A stretch of 62,610 nucleotides of DNA from assembly GCF_005871085.1 (NCBI RefSeq), contig NZ_VAUP01000011.1, positions 1 to 62,610 on the forward strand, written 5' to 3'. The stretch is from Xanthobacter autotrophicus (lineage in GTDB: Bacteria > Pseudomonadota > Alphaproteobacteria > Rhizobiales > Xanthobacteraceae). The notes below the pieces were generated by a model, which searched no databases, was not told the origin of the DNA, and saw only the letters and a list, made by a program, of their open reading frames with translations. Both the position numbers and the translations under genes were made by a program. Positions 37,326 through 48,768 of the stretch are shown here, in pieces (the stretch's first letter is position 1; every line of letters starts with the position of its first letter).

Positions 37326-38513
37326 ATGACAGCGGAAACGAAGGCGCGGGTACGGGAATTGTATGCGGCAAAGCTGGCCGGAGGCGATATCTCGGACGAT
37401 CCGGCACAGGCCATGGTGGTGCAGGAATTCGCCCGCCTGGAGCTGGAGCTGCGCGAGCGGGCCATGGCCCAGAAGTCTTCGGCGCTGGGCTGGCTGTTCC
37501 AGCGCCGCGCGCCGGTGACGCCCAAGGGCATGTATGTCTACGGCAAGGTCGGCCGCGGCAAGACCATGCTCATGGACCTGTTCTTCGATGCCCTGCCGGC
37601 CCGGGCCAAAAGGCGCGCCCATTTCCACGAATTCATGGGCGACGTGCACGAGCGCATCTTCCGCGAGCGTCAGGCCCAGAAGCAGGGCGACCGCAAGGCC
37701 GCCGACCCCATCATAGCGGTGGCGGCGGCGCTGGCCGACGAGGCTAAGATCCTGTGCTTCGACGAATTCCACGTCACCGACATCGCCGACGCCATGATCC
37801 TCGGCCGGCTGTTCGAGAAGCTGTTCGCCGACGGCGTGGTGGTGGTGGCCACCTCCAACGTGGCGCCGAAGGACCTGTATGCCGGCGGCCTCAACCGCGC
37901 GCTCTTCCTGCCGTTCATCGGCATGATCGAGGATCGCATGCAGGTCATGACGCTGGATTCGCGCACCGACTACCGCATGGAGAAGCTGGAAGGGGTGTCC
38001 ACCTGGCACACCCCCCTCGGTCCGGATGCGGATGCGGCGGTGGCGAAGGCGTGGCGCCGGCTCGCCGGCCCCGGCGGCGGCGTTCCCGGCGAGGTCGTGC
38101 TGAAGGGGCGGCACGTCGCGATCCCGGCCATGGCCAACGGCGCCGCCCGCTTCACCTTCGCCGATCTGTGCGAGGCGGCGCTGGGGCCGAACCCCGATTA
38201 CCTGCGGCTCGCGCGCATGTTCCATACGCTCGTGCTGGAGCACATCCCCATCCTGGGGCCGGACCAGCGCAACGAGGCCAAGCGCTTCATCTCGCTGATC
38301 GACACGCTCTATGATTCCAATGTGAAGCTCATCGCCTCGGCGGCGGCGGAGCCGGACGCGCTGTATCTCGGCACGGACGGCACGGAGGTGTTCGAGTTCG
38401 CCCGCACGGTGTCGCGCATCCACGAAATGCGCTCGGGTGAATATCTGGCGAAGCCCCACGGCCGCCCGGATTCGGCCGCCTCCGGAGATACGACGGGCCT
38501 GGTGGAAACCTGA
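37326..38513 (+). CDS. zapE: ZapE/AFG1-family ATPase
   Basis: A 395-aa ATPase of the AFG1/ZapE family. Walker A KVGRGKTML at 74-82, Walker B ILCFDEFHVTDIADA and sensor VVVATSNVAPKDLY are clear; MGDVHERI and LYDSNVKLIASA are family hallmarks. In E. coli ZapE acts at the Z ring under stress; the mitochondrial homologue helps respiratory complex turnover. Divergent from the FUSC gene. Confidence 0.93.
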   Translation: MTAETKARVRELYAAKLAGGDISDDPAQAMVVQEFARLELELRERAMAQKSSALGWLFQRRAPVTPKGMYVYGKVGRGKTMLMDLFFDALPARAKRRAHFHEFMGDVHERIFRERQAQKQGDRKAADPIIAVAAALADEAKILCFDEFHVTDIADAMILGRLFEKLFADGVVVVATSNVAPKDLYAGGLNRALFLPFIGMIEDRMQVMTLDSRTDYRMEKLEGVSTWHTPLGPDADAAVAKAWRRLAGPGGGVPGEVVLKGRHVAIPAMANGAARFTFADLCEAALGPNPDYLRLARMFHTLVLEHIPILGPDQRNEAKRFISLIDTLYDSNVKLIASAAAEPDALYLGTDGTEVFEFARTVSRIHEMRSGEYLAKPHGRPDSAASGDTTGLVET

Positions 38514-38618
38514 ACCCGCGTGGCCGCCGCGCGGGCTGGTACCCGGCGCTCTTGCATGGGCGTATTGACGCAATTTTGCCGTGCGGGTAAGGGACTTCTT
38601 TGCCCTGGGGAGAGACCG

Positions 38619-39470
38619 ATGCGCTCCTACTTCGTCGCGGTTTTTGCTGCTTCAATGATGAGTGGAGCCGCATGCGCGGCAGATTTGGCGGTCGCCGTCA
38701 CCAAGGCGCCGCCTGCACCTGCATCCTTCAGCTGGACAGGCTTCTATATCGGCGGCAATGCCGGCTATGCTTGGGGCTCCGGCGCGTTGGATGGTGTCGG
38801 CTATATCTATGGGAATGATTACGGCACCTACAGCAATGGCTGGTTCAACGGGCAGAGATCATCCGGAAGCAACTCTTTCACCGGCGGTGCGCAGGCCGGC
38901 TATAATTATCAGATTGGGCGAGCGGTTTTAGGGTTCGAGGCGGATATAAACTATGCCGATGTGAGCAAGAGTTATGCCGCAAGCAGCGTTTATGATCTTT
39001 ACCCTTATCCCGTCGATCGGCCCGATTACAATTACCACCTGAGAGAGCAGCTTGATGCGAGCACCTCGGTGGAGTGGTTCGGGACCATCCGTGCCCGCCT
39101 GGGCGTCACTGCACTCGACCGCCTCCTGGTCTATGCGACGGGCGGCGCAGCCTATGGCAAGGTGAGCGGCAGCGGCAGCTATTCGTGGCGTGAATACGGC
39201 TACTGGTGGGGCGGCCCTGGCGACCACGCCTTTGACCGCAGTGGCGGATTCGGCGGCTCCGATAGCTCGGTACGCTGGGGCTGGACGGTGGGCGGCGGAC
39301 TTGAATACGCCATCACCGACAACATCACGATAAAGGGCGAATATCTCTACGTCGATCTCGGGAGCAACGACTACCGGATTCCCGAGGCAGCTGGCGGTGA
39401 TGAATTCGTCACCTGGACCAGCTCGACCAAGCTGAATGTCGCGCGGCTGGGCGTGAATTATAAGTTCTGA
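38619..39470 (+). CDS. Outer-membrane beta-barrel protein (Omp25/31-like)
   Basis: A 283-aa protein with a signal peptide (MRSYFVAVFAASMMSGAACA) and alternating beta strands. The start FSWTGFYIGGNAGYAWG, central VEWFGTIRARLGVTALDRLL and C-terminal NITIKGEYLYVDLGSN with LNVARLGVNYKF ending in Phe are typical of the 8-strand porin/Omp25 family in Hyphomicrobiales. The terminal aromatic residue is the BAM recognition signal. Loops rich in Tyr and Gly may be surface exposed. ATG with GGGGAGAG upstream. Confidence 0.9.
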   Translation: MRSYFVAVFAASMMSGAACAADLAVAVTKAPPAPASFSWTGFYIGGNAGYAWGSGALDGVGYIYGNDYGTYSNGWFNGQRSSGSNSFTGGAQAGYNYQIGRAVLGFEADINYADVSKSYAASSVYDLYPYPVDRPDYNYHLREQLDASTSVEWFGTIRARLGVTALDRLLVYATGGAAYGKVSGSGSYSWREYGYWWGGPGDHAFDRSGGFGGSDSSVRWGWTVGGGLEYAITDNITIKGEYLYVDLGSNDYRIPEAAGGDEFVTWTSSTKLNVARLGVNYKF

Positions 39471-39477
39471 AGACCCG

Positions 39478-39513
39478 CCCGCACACGGCGCCGCTTTCGG
39501 CCCCGTGTGCGGG
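39478..39513. terminator. Hairpin after the outer-membrane protein gene
   Basis: CCCGCACACGG (39478-39488) and CCGTGTGCGGG (39503-39513) form a perfect 11-bp stem, 8 bp after the stop of the omp gene. It can act for transcripts from the left. Confidence 0.65.
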
Positions 39514-39521
39514 GATTGCGT

Positions 39522-39543
39522 GAGCGGTCCTGAGGGACCGCTC
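39522..39543. terminator. Hairpin downstream of gltD
   Basis: GAGCGGTCC pairs with GGACCGCTC across TGAG. It lies 15 bp from the gltD stop, between convergent genes, so it likely stops transcription of gltD arriving from the right. Confidence 0.55.
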
Positions 39544-39557
39544 CGTCCCCTGCCAGC

Positions 39558-40979
<1,422 letters not shown>

Positions 40980-41156
40980 CAGAACCCCTTAGGCGAACCT
41001 CGTTGAGGGAACCGCCGCGCGCACCGCATCAGTCCGGGTGCCGCGCCACGTGTCCAAATACAAGAATTGTTCCAGCTTGAGGACTCGGAATTCGCGCGCC
41101 TGATCCGCGCGCCCGTCCAGGTCCAACACACCGGCGTCGAGCACACCGGCCGAATG

Positions 41157-41180
41157 TCCTCTCCCGCTTGCGGGAGAGGA
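41157..41180. repeat. Palindromic element between gltB and gltD
   Basis: TCCTCTCCCGC and GCGGGAGAGGA are a perfect 11-bp inverted repeat around TT. This CTCTCCCGC/GCGGGAGAG element resembles a dispersed palindrome found in many alphaproteobacterial genomes (recalled). It lies 23 bp after the gltB stop and may trim or stabilise the gltBD transcript. Confidence 0.55.
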
Positions 41181-41202
41181 CGAGAAGAGCGCGTGCTTTG
41201 CG

Positions 41203-44200
41203 CTATTCCGCCGCCGCCAGACCGCGACGCTTCTCCATGTCGCGCAGGGCGCGGCGGTATTCCACCGGCATCACCTTGACGAACTTGGAGCGGTAGTCGG
41301 CCCAGTTATCCAGGATCGCCTGCGCCCGCGCCGAGCCCGTGTAGTGCAGGTGCTTGGCGATGAGCTGATGCAGGCGTTCCTCGTCGTGGCGGGACATGTC
41401 GCCCTGCACGTCGATGCGGCCCTTGAACTCCAGGTCGCCGCCGTGGTGGTGGAGGCGTTCCAGCAGGTCCTCCTCCTCCTCCACCGGCTCCAGGTCCACC
41501 ATGGAGAGGTTGCAGCGCTTGGCGAAGCTCTTGTCCTCGTCCAGCACATAGGCGACGCCGCCGGACATGCCGGCCGCGAAGTTGCGCCCGGTCTGGCCGA
41601 TCACCACCACGATGCCGCCGGTCATGTACTCGCAACCGTGGTCGCCGGTGCCTTCAACAACGGCGATTGCACCGGAATTACGCACCGCGAAGCGCTCGCC
41701 GGCGATGCCGCGGAAGTAGCATTCGCCCTCGGTGGCGCCGTACATCACCGTGTTGCCGACGATGATGGACTCCTCCGGCACGATGGCCGCATTGGCCGGC
41801 GGCCGGACGATGATGCGCCCGCCCGACAGGCCCTTGCCCACATAGTCGTTGGCCTCGCCGATGAGGTCGAAGGTGACGCCGGCGGCGAGGAAGGCGGCGA
41901 ACGCCTGGCCCGCGGTGCCGCTCAGCTCCACATGGATGGTGTCGTCGGGCAGGCCCTGGCCGCCATAGGCCTTGGCTACGGCGCCGGAGAGCATGGCGCC
42001 GGCCGAGCGGTCCACCGAGCGGATCGGCGTCTTGATCTCGACGCGCTCGCCCTTTTCCAGGGCCGGAGCGGCCTTGGCGATGAGGGTGCGGTCCAGCACC
42101 TTCTCGATGGGGTGATGCTGGCGCTCGGTGTGGCGGATACCCACCTCGGGCGGCATGTCGGGCTTGGCGAAGATGCGCGAGAAGTCGAGGCCCTTCGCCT
42201 TCCAGTGGTTGATGGCCGCGTTCTGGTCGAGCACCTCGGAGCGGCCCACCATCTCGTCGATCTTGCGGAAGCCGAGGGTGGCCATGATCTCCCGCACTTC
42301 CTCGGCGACGAAGAAGAAGTAGTTGATCACATGCTCGGGCGTGCCCTTGAAACGCTTGCGCAGCACCGGGTCCTGGGTGGCCACGCCCACCGGGCAGGTG
42401 TTCAGGTGGCACTTGCGCATCATGATGCAGCCCGCCGCGATGAGCGGGGCGGTGGAGAAGGCGAACTCGTCGGCGCCGAGCAGGGCGCCGATGATCACGT
42501 CGCGGCCGGTGCGCAGGCCGCCGTCCACCTGCAGCGCGACGCGCGAGCGCAGGCGGTTGGCCACCAGGGTCTGCTGGGTCTCGGCGAGGCCCATCTCCCA
42601 CGGCGAGCCGGCATGCTTGATGGAGGTGAGGGGCGAGGCGCCCGTGCCGCCCTCGAAGCCGGAGATGGTGATGTGGTCGGCGCGCGCCTTGGCGACGCCC
42701 GCCGCCACCGTGCCCACGCCCACCTCGGACACGAGCTTCACCGACACGTCCGCGTCGGGATTCACGTTCTTGAGGTCATAGATGAGCTGGGCGAGGTCCT
42801 CGATGGAATAGATGTCGTGGTGCGGCGGCGGCGAGATGAGGCCAACGCCGGGGGTGGAGTGGCGCACCTTGGCGATTACCGCATCCACCTTGTGGCCGGG
42901 CAACTGGCCGCCCTCGCCGGGCTTGGCGCCCTGCGCCACCTTGATCTGCATCACGTCGGAATTGACGAGATATTCCGCCGTCACGCCGAAGCGGCCGGAG
43001 GCCACCTGCTTGATGGCGGAGCGCATGCTGTCGCCGTTGGGCAGGGGCTTGAAGCGCTCCGGCTCCTCGCCGCCCTCGCCGGTGTTCGACTTGCCACCGA
43101 TCCGGTTCATAGCGATGGCGAGCGTGGTGTGCGCCTCGCGGGAGATGGAGCCGAACGACATGGCTCCGGTGACGAAGCGCTTCACGATGTCGGCGGCGGG
43201 TTCCACCTCCGACAGGTCCACCGGCGCCTGGCCCAGCTCTTCCGCGCTCTTGATGCGGAACAGGGAGCGCACGGTGAGCAGGCGGGAGTCATGGTCGTTG
43301 ATCATGTTGGAGAATGCGCGGAACTTGTCCCGCGCATTGCCGCGCACGGCGTGCTGAAGCTCGGCCACCGATTCCGGCGACCAGGCGTGATCCTCGCCGC
43401 GGATGCGGTAGGCATATTCGCCGCCCACATCCAGCGCCATGCGGAAGATCGGGGCGTCGGAGAAGGCCAGGGTATGGCGGCGCTCGCTTTCCTCGGCGAT
43501 CTCGGCGAGGCCCACACCCTCGATGGTGGTGGCGGTGCCGAAGAAATACTTGTTCACCAGCTCGGAGGAGAGGCCCACCGCGTCGAAGATCTGGGCGCCG
43601 CAATAGGACTGGTAGGTGGAGATGCCCATCTTGGACATCACCTTCAGCAGCCCCTTGTCCACCGACTTGATGAAGCGCTTGACGATCTCCTTGTCGTCCA
43701 CCTCCTCCGGGATCTCGTCCTTCATGGAGAGCAGGGTCTCGAAGGCGAGATAGGGGTTGATGGCCTCGGCGCCGTAGCCGGCGAGGCAGGCGAAATGGTG
43801 CACCTCGCGCGCCTCGCCCGTCTCCACCACCAGGCCCACGGAGGTGCGCAGGCCCTTGCGGATCAGGTGATGGTGCACGGCGGCGGTGGCCAGCAGCGCC
43901 GGGATCGGGATGCGGTCCGGGCCGACCAGGCGGTCGGACAGGATGATGATGTTGTAGCCGCCGTGGACCGCCGCCTCGGCGCGCTCGCACAGCCGCTCCA
44001 CGGCGTCGCTCATGCCCGCCGCGCCCTTGTCGGACGGGTAGGTGATGTCGAGGGTGCGGGTGTCGAACCGCTCTTCCATGAAGCCGATGGAGCGGATCTT
44101 CTCCAGGTCCTCATTGGTGAGGATGGGCTGGCGCACTTCCAGCCGCTTGCGGCGGGCGGTGCCTTCCAGGTCGAAGATGTTCGGCCGTGGCCCGATGAAG

Positions 44201-45906
44201 GAGACCAGGCTCATCACCAGCTCCTCGCGGATCGGGTCGATGGGCGGGTTGGTCACCTGGGCGAAGTTCTGCTGGAAATAGGTGTAGAGCAGCTTCGACT
44301 TGTTGGAGAGCACCGAGATGGGCGTGTCCGTGCCCATGGAGCCCACTGCCTCCTGGCCGGTGATGGCCATGGGCGCCATGAGGAGCTTGAGGTCTTCCTG
44401 GGTGTAGCCGAACGCCTGCTGGCGATCGAGCAGGGCCACGTCGGTGCGCACCTCGCGCGCCTCGACGGGGCGCAGGTCCTCCAGGACCAGCTGGGTGTGC
44501 TTCAGCCACTCCTTGTAGGGATTGGCGCGGGCGAGCTGGGTCTTGATCTCCTCGTCGGGAACGAGGCGGCCTTCCACGAGGTCCACCAGCAGCATCTTGC
44601 CGGGCTGGAGGCGCCACTTGGTGACGATCTTTTCCTCGGGGAGGGTCAGCACGCCCATTTCGGAAGCGAGCACGATGGTGTCGTCGCTCGTCACCATGTA
44701 ACGGGCGGGGCGCAGGCCGTTGCGGTCCAGCGTCGCGACGATCTGGCGGCCGTCGGTGGCGACGATGGCGGCCGGGCCGTCCCACGGCTCCATGAGGGCG
44801 GCGTGGTATTCGTAGAAGGCGCGGCGCTCCTCGTCCATGAGCGGATTGCCCGCCCAGGCCTCGGGCACCAGCATCATGGCCGCGTGGGGCAGCGAGTAGC
44901 CGCCCTGGGTCAGGAATTCGAGCGCGTTGTCGAAGCAGGCGGTGTCCGACTGGCCCTCATAGGAGATGGGCCACAGCTTGGAGATGTCGGCGCCGAACAG
45001 CTCGGTGTCCACGGACGCCTGACGCGCCGCCATCCAGTTGACGTTGCCACGCAGGGTGTTGATCTCGCCGTTGTGGGCCACCATCCGGTAGGGGTGGGCC
45101 AGCGGCCAGGCCGGGAAGGTGTTGGTGGAGAAGCGCTGGTGCACGAGGGCGAGCGCGCTCTCGAAGTCCGGGTCGTGCAGGTCGGCGTAATAGGCGCCGA
45201 GCTGGTCGGCCAGGAACATGCCCTTATAGACCAGGGTGCGACACGACAGCGACACCGGATAATAGCCGGCGGTGCGCGGGTCCTTGGCGCCGTAGACGGT
45301 GTTGGAGATCACCTTGCGCAGCACGAACAGGCGGCGCTCGAAGCCGTCCTCGTCGCCGGCGAACTCGCCGCGGCCGATGAACACCTGGGCGTGCTTGGGC
45401 TCGGTGGGCAGCACGCTCCAGCCGAGGGAGGAGTTGTCGGTGGGCACGTCGCGCCAGCCGAGGATGACGAGGCCTTCCTCCGCCACCGCGCGCTCATAAG
45501 TGGCGCGCACGATCTGCTCGCCCTCGGGATCGCGGGGCAGGAAGATGTGGCCGACCGCATAGAGGCCGGGCTCCGGCAGGGAGAAGCCGAGCCGCGCCGC
45601 TTCCTTCAGGAAGAACTTGTGGGGGATCTGCACCAGCATGCCCGCGCCGTCGCCGGCACGCGGGTCGGCGCCCACGGCGCCGCGGTGCTCCAGGTTGAGC
45701 AGGATGTTGATGCCGTCCTGGATGATGCGGTGGGACTTGCGGCCCTTGATGTCGGCGATGAAGCCGACGCCGCAGGAATCCTTTTCATGGGCAGGGTCGA
45801 ACAGGCCGAAAGGTTCCGGTCGGCCGACGATCGCCGTGTCTTTCACGGCGGCGGCCGTCCGAGCCACGCTTCCGTTCAAGCCATCTGTGCGATCCGTCGC
45901 TGCCAT
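41203..45906 (-). CDS. gltB: Glutamate synthase (NADPH) large subunit
   Basis: The 1567-aa GOGAT alpha subunit makes two glutamates from glutamine and 2-oxoglutarate. The Ntn amidotransferase nucleophile is Cys45 in [11 protein letters not shown], so a 44-residue propeptide is cleaved. The FMN/synthase domain contains [35 protein letters not shown] and the 3Fe-4S cysteines in [16 protein letters not shown]-terminal GXGXG helix domain includes [20 protein letters not shown]. Start [10 protein letters not shown] follows GAAGGA; the longer frame is not family-like. Confidence 0.97.
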   Translation of the reverse strand: MAATDRTDGLNGSVARTAAAVKDTAIVGRPEPFGLFDPAHEKDSCGVGFIADIKGRKSHRIIQDGINILLNLEHRGAVGADPRAGDGAGMLVQIPHKFFLKEAARLGFSLPEPGLYAVGHIFLPRDPEGEQIVRATYERAVAEEGLVILGWRDVPTDNSSLGWSVLPTEPKHAQVFIGRGEFAGDEDGFERRLFVLRKVISNTVYGAKDPRTAGYYPVSLSCRTLVYKGMFLADQLGAYYADLHDPDFESALALVHQRFSTNTFPAWPLAHPYRMVAHNGEINTLRGNVNWMAARQASVDTELFGADISKLWPISYEGQSDTACFDNALEFLTQGGYSLPHAAMMLVPEAWAGNPLMDEERRAFYEYHAALMEPWDGPAAIVATDGRQIVATLDRNGLRPARYMVTSDDTIVLASEMGVLTLPEEKIVTKWRLQPGKMLLVDLVEGRLVPDEEIKTQLARANPYKEWLKHTQLVLEDLRPVEAREVRTDVALLDRQQAFGYTQEDLKLLMAPMAITGQEAVGSMGTDTPISVLSNKSKLLYTYFQQNFAQVTNPPIDPIREELVMSLVSFIGPRPNIFDLEGTARRKRLEVRQPILTNEDLEKIRSIGFMEERFDTRTLDITYPSDKGAAGMSDAVERLCERAEAAVHGGYNIIILSDRLVGPDRIPIPALLATAAVHHHLIRKGLRTSVGLVVETGEAREVHHFACLAGYGAEAINPYLAFETLLSMKDEIPEEVDDKEIVKRFIKSVDKGLLKVMSKMGISTYQSYCGAQIFDAVGLSSELVNKYFFGTATTIEGVGLAEIAEESERRHTLAFSDAPIFRMALDVGGEYAYRIRGEDHAWSPESVAELQHAVRGNARDKFRAFSNMINDHDSRLLTVRSLFRIKSAEELGQAPVDLSEVEPAADIVKRFVTGAMSFGSISREAHTTLAIAMNRIGGKSNTGEGGEEPERFKPLPNGDSMRSAIKQVASGRFGVTAEYLVNSDVMQIKVAQGAKPGEGGQLPGHKVDAVIAKVRHSTPGVGLISPPPHHDIYSIEDLAQLIYDLKNVNPDADVSVKLVSEVGVGTVAAGVAKARADHITISGFEGGTGASPLTSIKHAGSPWEMGLAETQQTLVANRLRSRVALQVDGGLRTGRDVIIGALLGADEFAFSTAPLIAAGCIMMRKCHLNTCPVGVATQDPVLRKRFKGTPEHVINYFFFVAEEVREIMATLGFRKIDEMVGRSEVLDQNAAINHWKAKGLDFSRIFAKPDMPPEVGIRHTERQHHPIEKVLDRTLIAKAAPALEKGERVEIKTPIRSVDRSAGAMLSGAVAKAYGGQGLPDDTIHVELSGTAGQAFAAFLAAGVTFDLIGEANDYVGKGLSGGRIIVRPPANAAIVPEESIIVGNTVMYGATEGECYFRGIAGERFAVRNSGAIAVVEGTGDHGCEYMTGGIVVVIGQTGRNFAAGMSGGVAYVLDEDKSFAKRCNLSMVDLEPVEEEEDLLERLHHHGGDLEFKGRIDVQGDMSRHDEERLHQLIAKHLHYTGSARAQAILDNWADYRSKFVKVMPVEYRRALRDMEKRRGLAAAE

Positions 45907-46492
45907 CTCGTCGTTCCTTCTGTGCTGGCGGCCGGGCAGATGCGCCCCGCCGTCCTTCCCCAACTCACGCCCTTGCGCCTCGATCCGGGTTTCCCGCGGA
46001 TCGGGCCGCAGCCCCCATCGGTCCGGGCCCGCCCGATGATGTCCTACGGCTACGCTGCAACTTTTGCACCACTGCCGCGCCGCACAGAAGGCCCCCCGTT
46101 CGTATGAACGCGAGCTTGAGACAATCTGAGCCATCGGCACGGGGGATAGGGAAGTATGGTTTCCCTATCTCGAGGAACATGCCAGAAAAGCGGCACGCCT
46201 ACAAGCGCCTCAATGGCGCATAATCAGACGGATCGGCGAAAAGTTGCGCCCAATACCTTCAGGACGAAAGAACGGTACGGCGCACGGCGCCGCGACGCAA
46301 CGGAGTTTCGGGCGGCCCCTCAACGGCTATCGCCCTGACACCGCGGGTGCGTCCAAAGGCTGCCGCATTGGGCGCCTTAAGTTGCGTTCCAATTAGGCCC
46401 TCCACTGCTGCTGCGGCGGGCCTGGTCTTCGCAATACCCCGCGCCGGCTGGCGCGTCGCGACAAATGAGGTTCAAGAATGGAGAGGCGCGCC
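45907..46492. other. gltB upstream region with an inverted repeat
   Basis: No gene is supported in these 586 bases between divergent genes. GATAGGGAA (46145-46153) and TTCCCTATC (46161-46169) form a perfect 9-bp inverted repeat with a 7-base loop about 240 bp before gltB; it may be an operator. The rest is plain GC-rich sequence likely holding both promoters. Confidence 0.4.
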
Positions 46493-47344
46493 ATGCCGCG
46501 AACCCTCACAGGTCTCGTGCGGGTCGGGATCAGTGCCTTAATTTTGGGCGCTGCGATTATGCCATCTGCCCCCGCTGCGGCACAGGCGCTGATTTATGAG
46601 GTGCCTTATGGCTATGAGCGACCCTATGGGCCTCCGCCCCGTGGTTATGTGCCCGCACCGCCGCCGCGCGGCTATGGCATGCTGCCGCCGGGCGAGGTGC
46701 GCGCCATCGTGGTCGGTATGGGCTACCGGCAGGTGTCGCGCCCGCGTCTGGCCGGGCGCACCTATGTGGTAACGGCAGTGGACGAGGACGGGCCGGCCGT
46801 GCTGCGGCTCGATGCCTTCACCGGCCGGGTGGTGAGCGCGCGCAGCGTCTATGGCGGCCCGACCATCGCCGTGCCGACGCCGCCCGGGCCTGGACCCCGC
46901 CGCCCCCCGCCGCCTCCGGCCCCACCGCGGTCCCAGCCGCCGGTGGCTGCGGCGCCGTCATCGCCCGCCAAGCCCCTGCCGCCGTCGCGCCCGCCTGAGC
47001 CGGCCGTGGCCACGGTGACGCCGGCCCCGGCCGTGCCCCAAGCTGTGCCCCAAGCTGTGCCCCAGGTCGCTCCGGCGCCGGATGCGGCCAAATCCGCTGC
47101 GCCGCAGGCTCCTGCTTCACCTCAGCCGGCCGCCGCGCCGTCGTCACCGCCGGCGCAATCTGCCGCTCCGCAGGCTGCACCGGCCAATCCAGGAGCCACC
47201 CCCGCGAACCCGGAGGCTGGACGGTCCGCGGCGCAATCGGCGTCGGCCGCGCCGCAAAAGCGCAAGGCCGGGGCGGGCACCGCGACCACGGAAACCGCCA
47301 CCGCCGGTTCCGCCTCGGTGCTGTCGCGACCGAAGGCGCAGTAA
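46493..47344 (+). CDS. Exported Pro/Ala-rich protein
   Basis: A 283-aa protein with a signal peptide (GLVRVGISALILGAAIMPSA, then APAAAQA). The next 90 residues are a small folded domain, with YGYERPYGPPPRGYVPAPPP and LPPGEVRAIVVGMGYRQVSR, then VTAVDEDGPAVLRLDAFTGR. The remaining 160 residues are low-complexity Pro/Ala/Gln (VPQAVPQAVPQVAPAP), expected to be disordered and periplasm-spanning. Family not identified; the folded part resembles small PepSY-like exported domains. ATG chosen because GGAGAGG is well placed before it. Confidence 0.65.
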   Translation: MPRTLTGLVRVGISALILGAAIMPSAPAAAQALIYEVPYGYERPYGPPPRGYVPAPPPRGYGMLPPGEVRAIVVGMGYRQVSRPRLAGRTYVVTAVDEDGPAVLRLDAFTGRVVSARSVYGGPTIAVPTPPGPGPRRPPPPPAPPRSQPPVAAAPSSPAKPLPPSRPPEPAVATVTPAPAVPQAVPQAVPQVAPAPDAAKSAAPQAPASPQPAAAPSSPPAQSAAPQAAPANPGATPANPEAGRSAAQSASAAPQKRKAGAGTATTETATAGSASVLSRPKAQ

Positions 47345-47348
47345 CGAA

Positions 47349-47378
47349 AACGGCCGGTGAGCTTGCTCACCGGCCGTT
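47349..47378. terminator. Bidirectional hairpin between convergent genes
   Basis: AACGGCCGGTGAGC and GCTCACCGGCCGTT form a perfect 14-bp stem with a two-base loop, 5 bp after the exported protein stop and 63 bp before the end of the convergent DedA-like gene. Confidence 0.75.
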
Positions 47379-47440
47379 GGTCCAGAATGTGTCCGGGCGT
47401 CGCCCGAGTTCCAGTTCCGGCCGCCTGCGGCCGGAACGCA

Positions 47441-48022
47441 TCAGGCGAAATAGGCGGCCGCCACGAGGCCGATCACCAGAACGCCGAGGAAGCCGAGGGT
47501 GACGAGGCCGAGCCGCTTCTCGATGAACTCCCGCGCCGACGGCCCGAAATAATGCAGGATCGCCGCGAGGATGAAGAAGCGCGCGCCGCGGGTGATGATC
47601 GACAGCACCACGAACCAGAACAGATTATAGTCGGCGAAGCCCGAGGTGATGGTCACGAGCTTGAAGGGGATGGGTGTCAGCCCCTTCAGCAGGATCACCC
47701 AATGGCCGTAATGGGCGTAGGCGGCGCGGAACTGGTCCACCTTCGAGCCGTAGCCATAAAGGTCGATCAGGAACTTGCCGACGCTATCATAGAGCAGCGC
47801 GCCGATGGCGTAGCCCACCAGCCCTCCGAGCACCGACGAGACGGTGGCGATGAGCGCATAGCGCCAGGCACGATCTGGGCGCGCCAGCGTCATGGGCACC
47901 TGCAGCACGTCCGGTGGCACCGGAAAGACGGAGCTTTCCGCAAATGCAACCAAAGCGAGCGCCCAGGGCGCCGACGGCTTCGCGGAATAGGCGATGATCC
48001 AGTCGTAGAGCTTGCGGAGCAT
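47441..48022 (-). CDS. YqaA/DedA-like membrane protein
   Basis: A 193-aa member of the VTT/DedA superfamily (YqaA type). Membrane spans include ALALVAFAESSVFPVPPDVL (reentrant), VLGGLVGYAIGALLYDSVG and GFLGVLVIGLVAAAYF. FAESSVFPVPPDV, LKGLTPIPFKLVTITSG and RGARFFILA are family blocks. DedA proteins are implicated in lipid-carrier or phospholipid recycling; role here unknown. Confidence 0.87.
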   Translation of the reverse strand: MLRKLYDWIIAYSAKPSAPWALALVAFAESSVFPVPPDVLQVPMTLARPDRAWRYALIATVSSVLGGLVGYAIGALLYDSVGKFLIDLYGYGSKVDQFRAAYAHYGHWVILLKGLTPIPFKLVTITSGFADYNLFWFVVLSIITRGARFFILAAILHYFGPSAREFIEKRLGLVTLGFLGVLVIGLVAAAYFA

Positions 48023-48199
48023 GGGCGCCTTGTGCGGTGCGGTATAAAAGGTCCCTCGGCTTAGAGCGTCCTACCGGTCGAGTAAAGCGCCGGGAGGCTG
48101 TGAAAGGTCCCCGCGACATCCCGCCAGTCCCCCCTTACGACACGTAAACCATTGCTTTACCGTGATCTCCACGCAAAGACAGGCTGTGACCGGCCGGAC

Positions 48200-48330
48200 A
48201 CAGACAGGGCATTCTGTGCGGTGTAAGACCACAGGCACCGAAACCTGAGTCGCGCGGGGCGAGCCCCGGTTTTCGGTGTCTGGGGGCATGGTGCCGTTCT
48301 TCCGGGGAAGACCCGGAAGTCAAATGGGAT
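48200..48330. ncRNA. Candidate structured RNA element in an intergenic region
   Basis: Three hairpins crowd this stretch. CACCGAAACC (48236-48245) pairs with GGTTTTCGGTG (48268-48278) around an inner GGGGC-GA-GCCCC. CTTCCGGG-GAAGA-CCCGGAAG follows at about 48300-48320. GGCACC and GGTGCC at 48234 and 48290 offer an alternative pairing. No known RNA family was recognised. Strand is uncertain. The wider interval 48023-48466 has no supported gene. Confidence 0.3.
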
Positions 48331-48466
48331 CAGCCTGTTCAGGCTTTATGAACCGCTGCTGAAGTAGGTGTTCAGCTCTTGTGCGGCGCATGGCGATTAA
48401 AGCATGCGACGTCGGGACGATGCACAATTCGGCTCGGTCTGGCCGCGACCAAGTTGAGGGATGAGG

Positions 48467-48592
48467 ATGTTCAAGCGAATCGCCGTGTTTGCCGCTCTCG
48501 TGCTCGGCTATGTCCTGACGGGAATGGCGCTGAACGCCAGCCAGCCGAACCCGGGAACGCCCCTCGCCGCCCCGATGACGGAGAGCGAGTGA
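48467..48592 (+). CDS. Small membrane or exported protein (41 aa)
   Basis: The peptide begins MFKRIAVFAALVLGYVLTGM and ends PLAAPMTESE. A strong GAGGGATGAGG ribosome site lies directly upstream. KR followed by a hydrophobic run (residues 5-21) looks like a signal anchor, and the tail is Pro/acidic. A clear terminator follows 79 bp downstream, which supports a monocistronic gene. No family recognised. Confidence 0.6.
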   Translation: MFKRIAVFAALVLGYVLTGMALNASQPNPGTPLAAPMTESE

Positions 48593-48670
48593 TCGCATCC
48601 GCCGCGCTGGCCCCGTGCCGGCGCAGCGTGCGAGGCCGGGCGTGATCCGGACATTCAACCACTGAAATGA

Positions 48671-48702
48671 AAAAGGCCGGGCGAGACCCGGCCTTTTCTT
48701 TT
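48671..48702 (+). terminator. Rho-independent terminator
   Basis: AAAAGGCCGGG and CCCGGCCTTTT form an 11-bp stem with a five-base loop, followed by CTTTT. The poly-A side could also end the panE-like gene coming from the right, making it bidirectional. Confidence 0.85.
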
Positions 48703-48768
48703 GCTTGCATCATTACCCTAGGGCAGGGAGGCTCCGGGGCGTTGCCGCCGGCCGGAGCCTCGCCCGGC

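Noticed and set aside
41344-46107. Plus-strand open frame of 1587 codons opposite gltB
   Set aside because: It is the antisense shadow of a complete gltB with all catalytic motifs. High-GC codon use keeps the opposite frame open; its product is His/Gly/Val-rich without domains.
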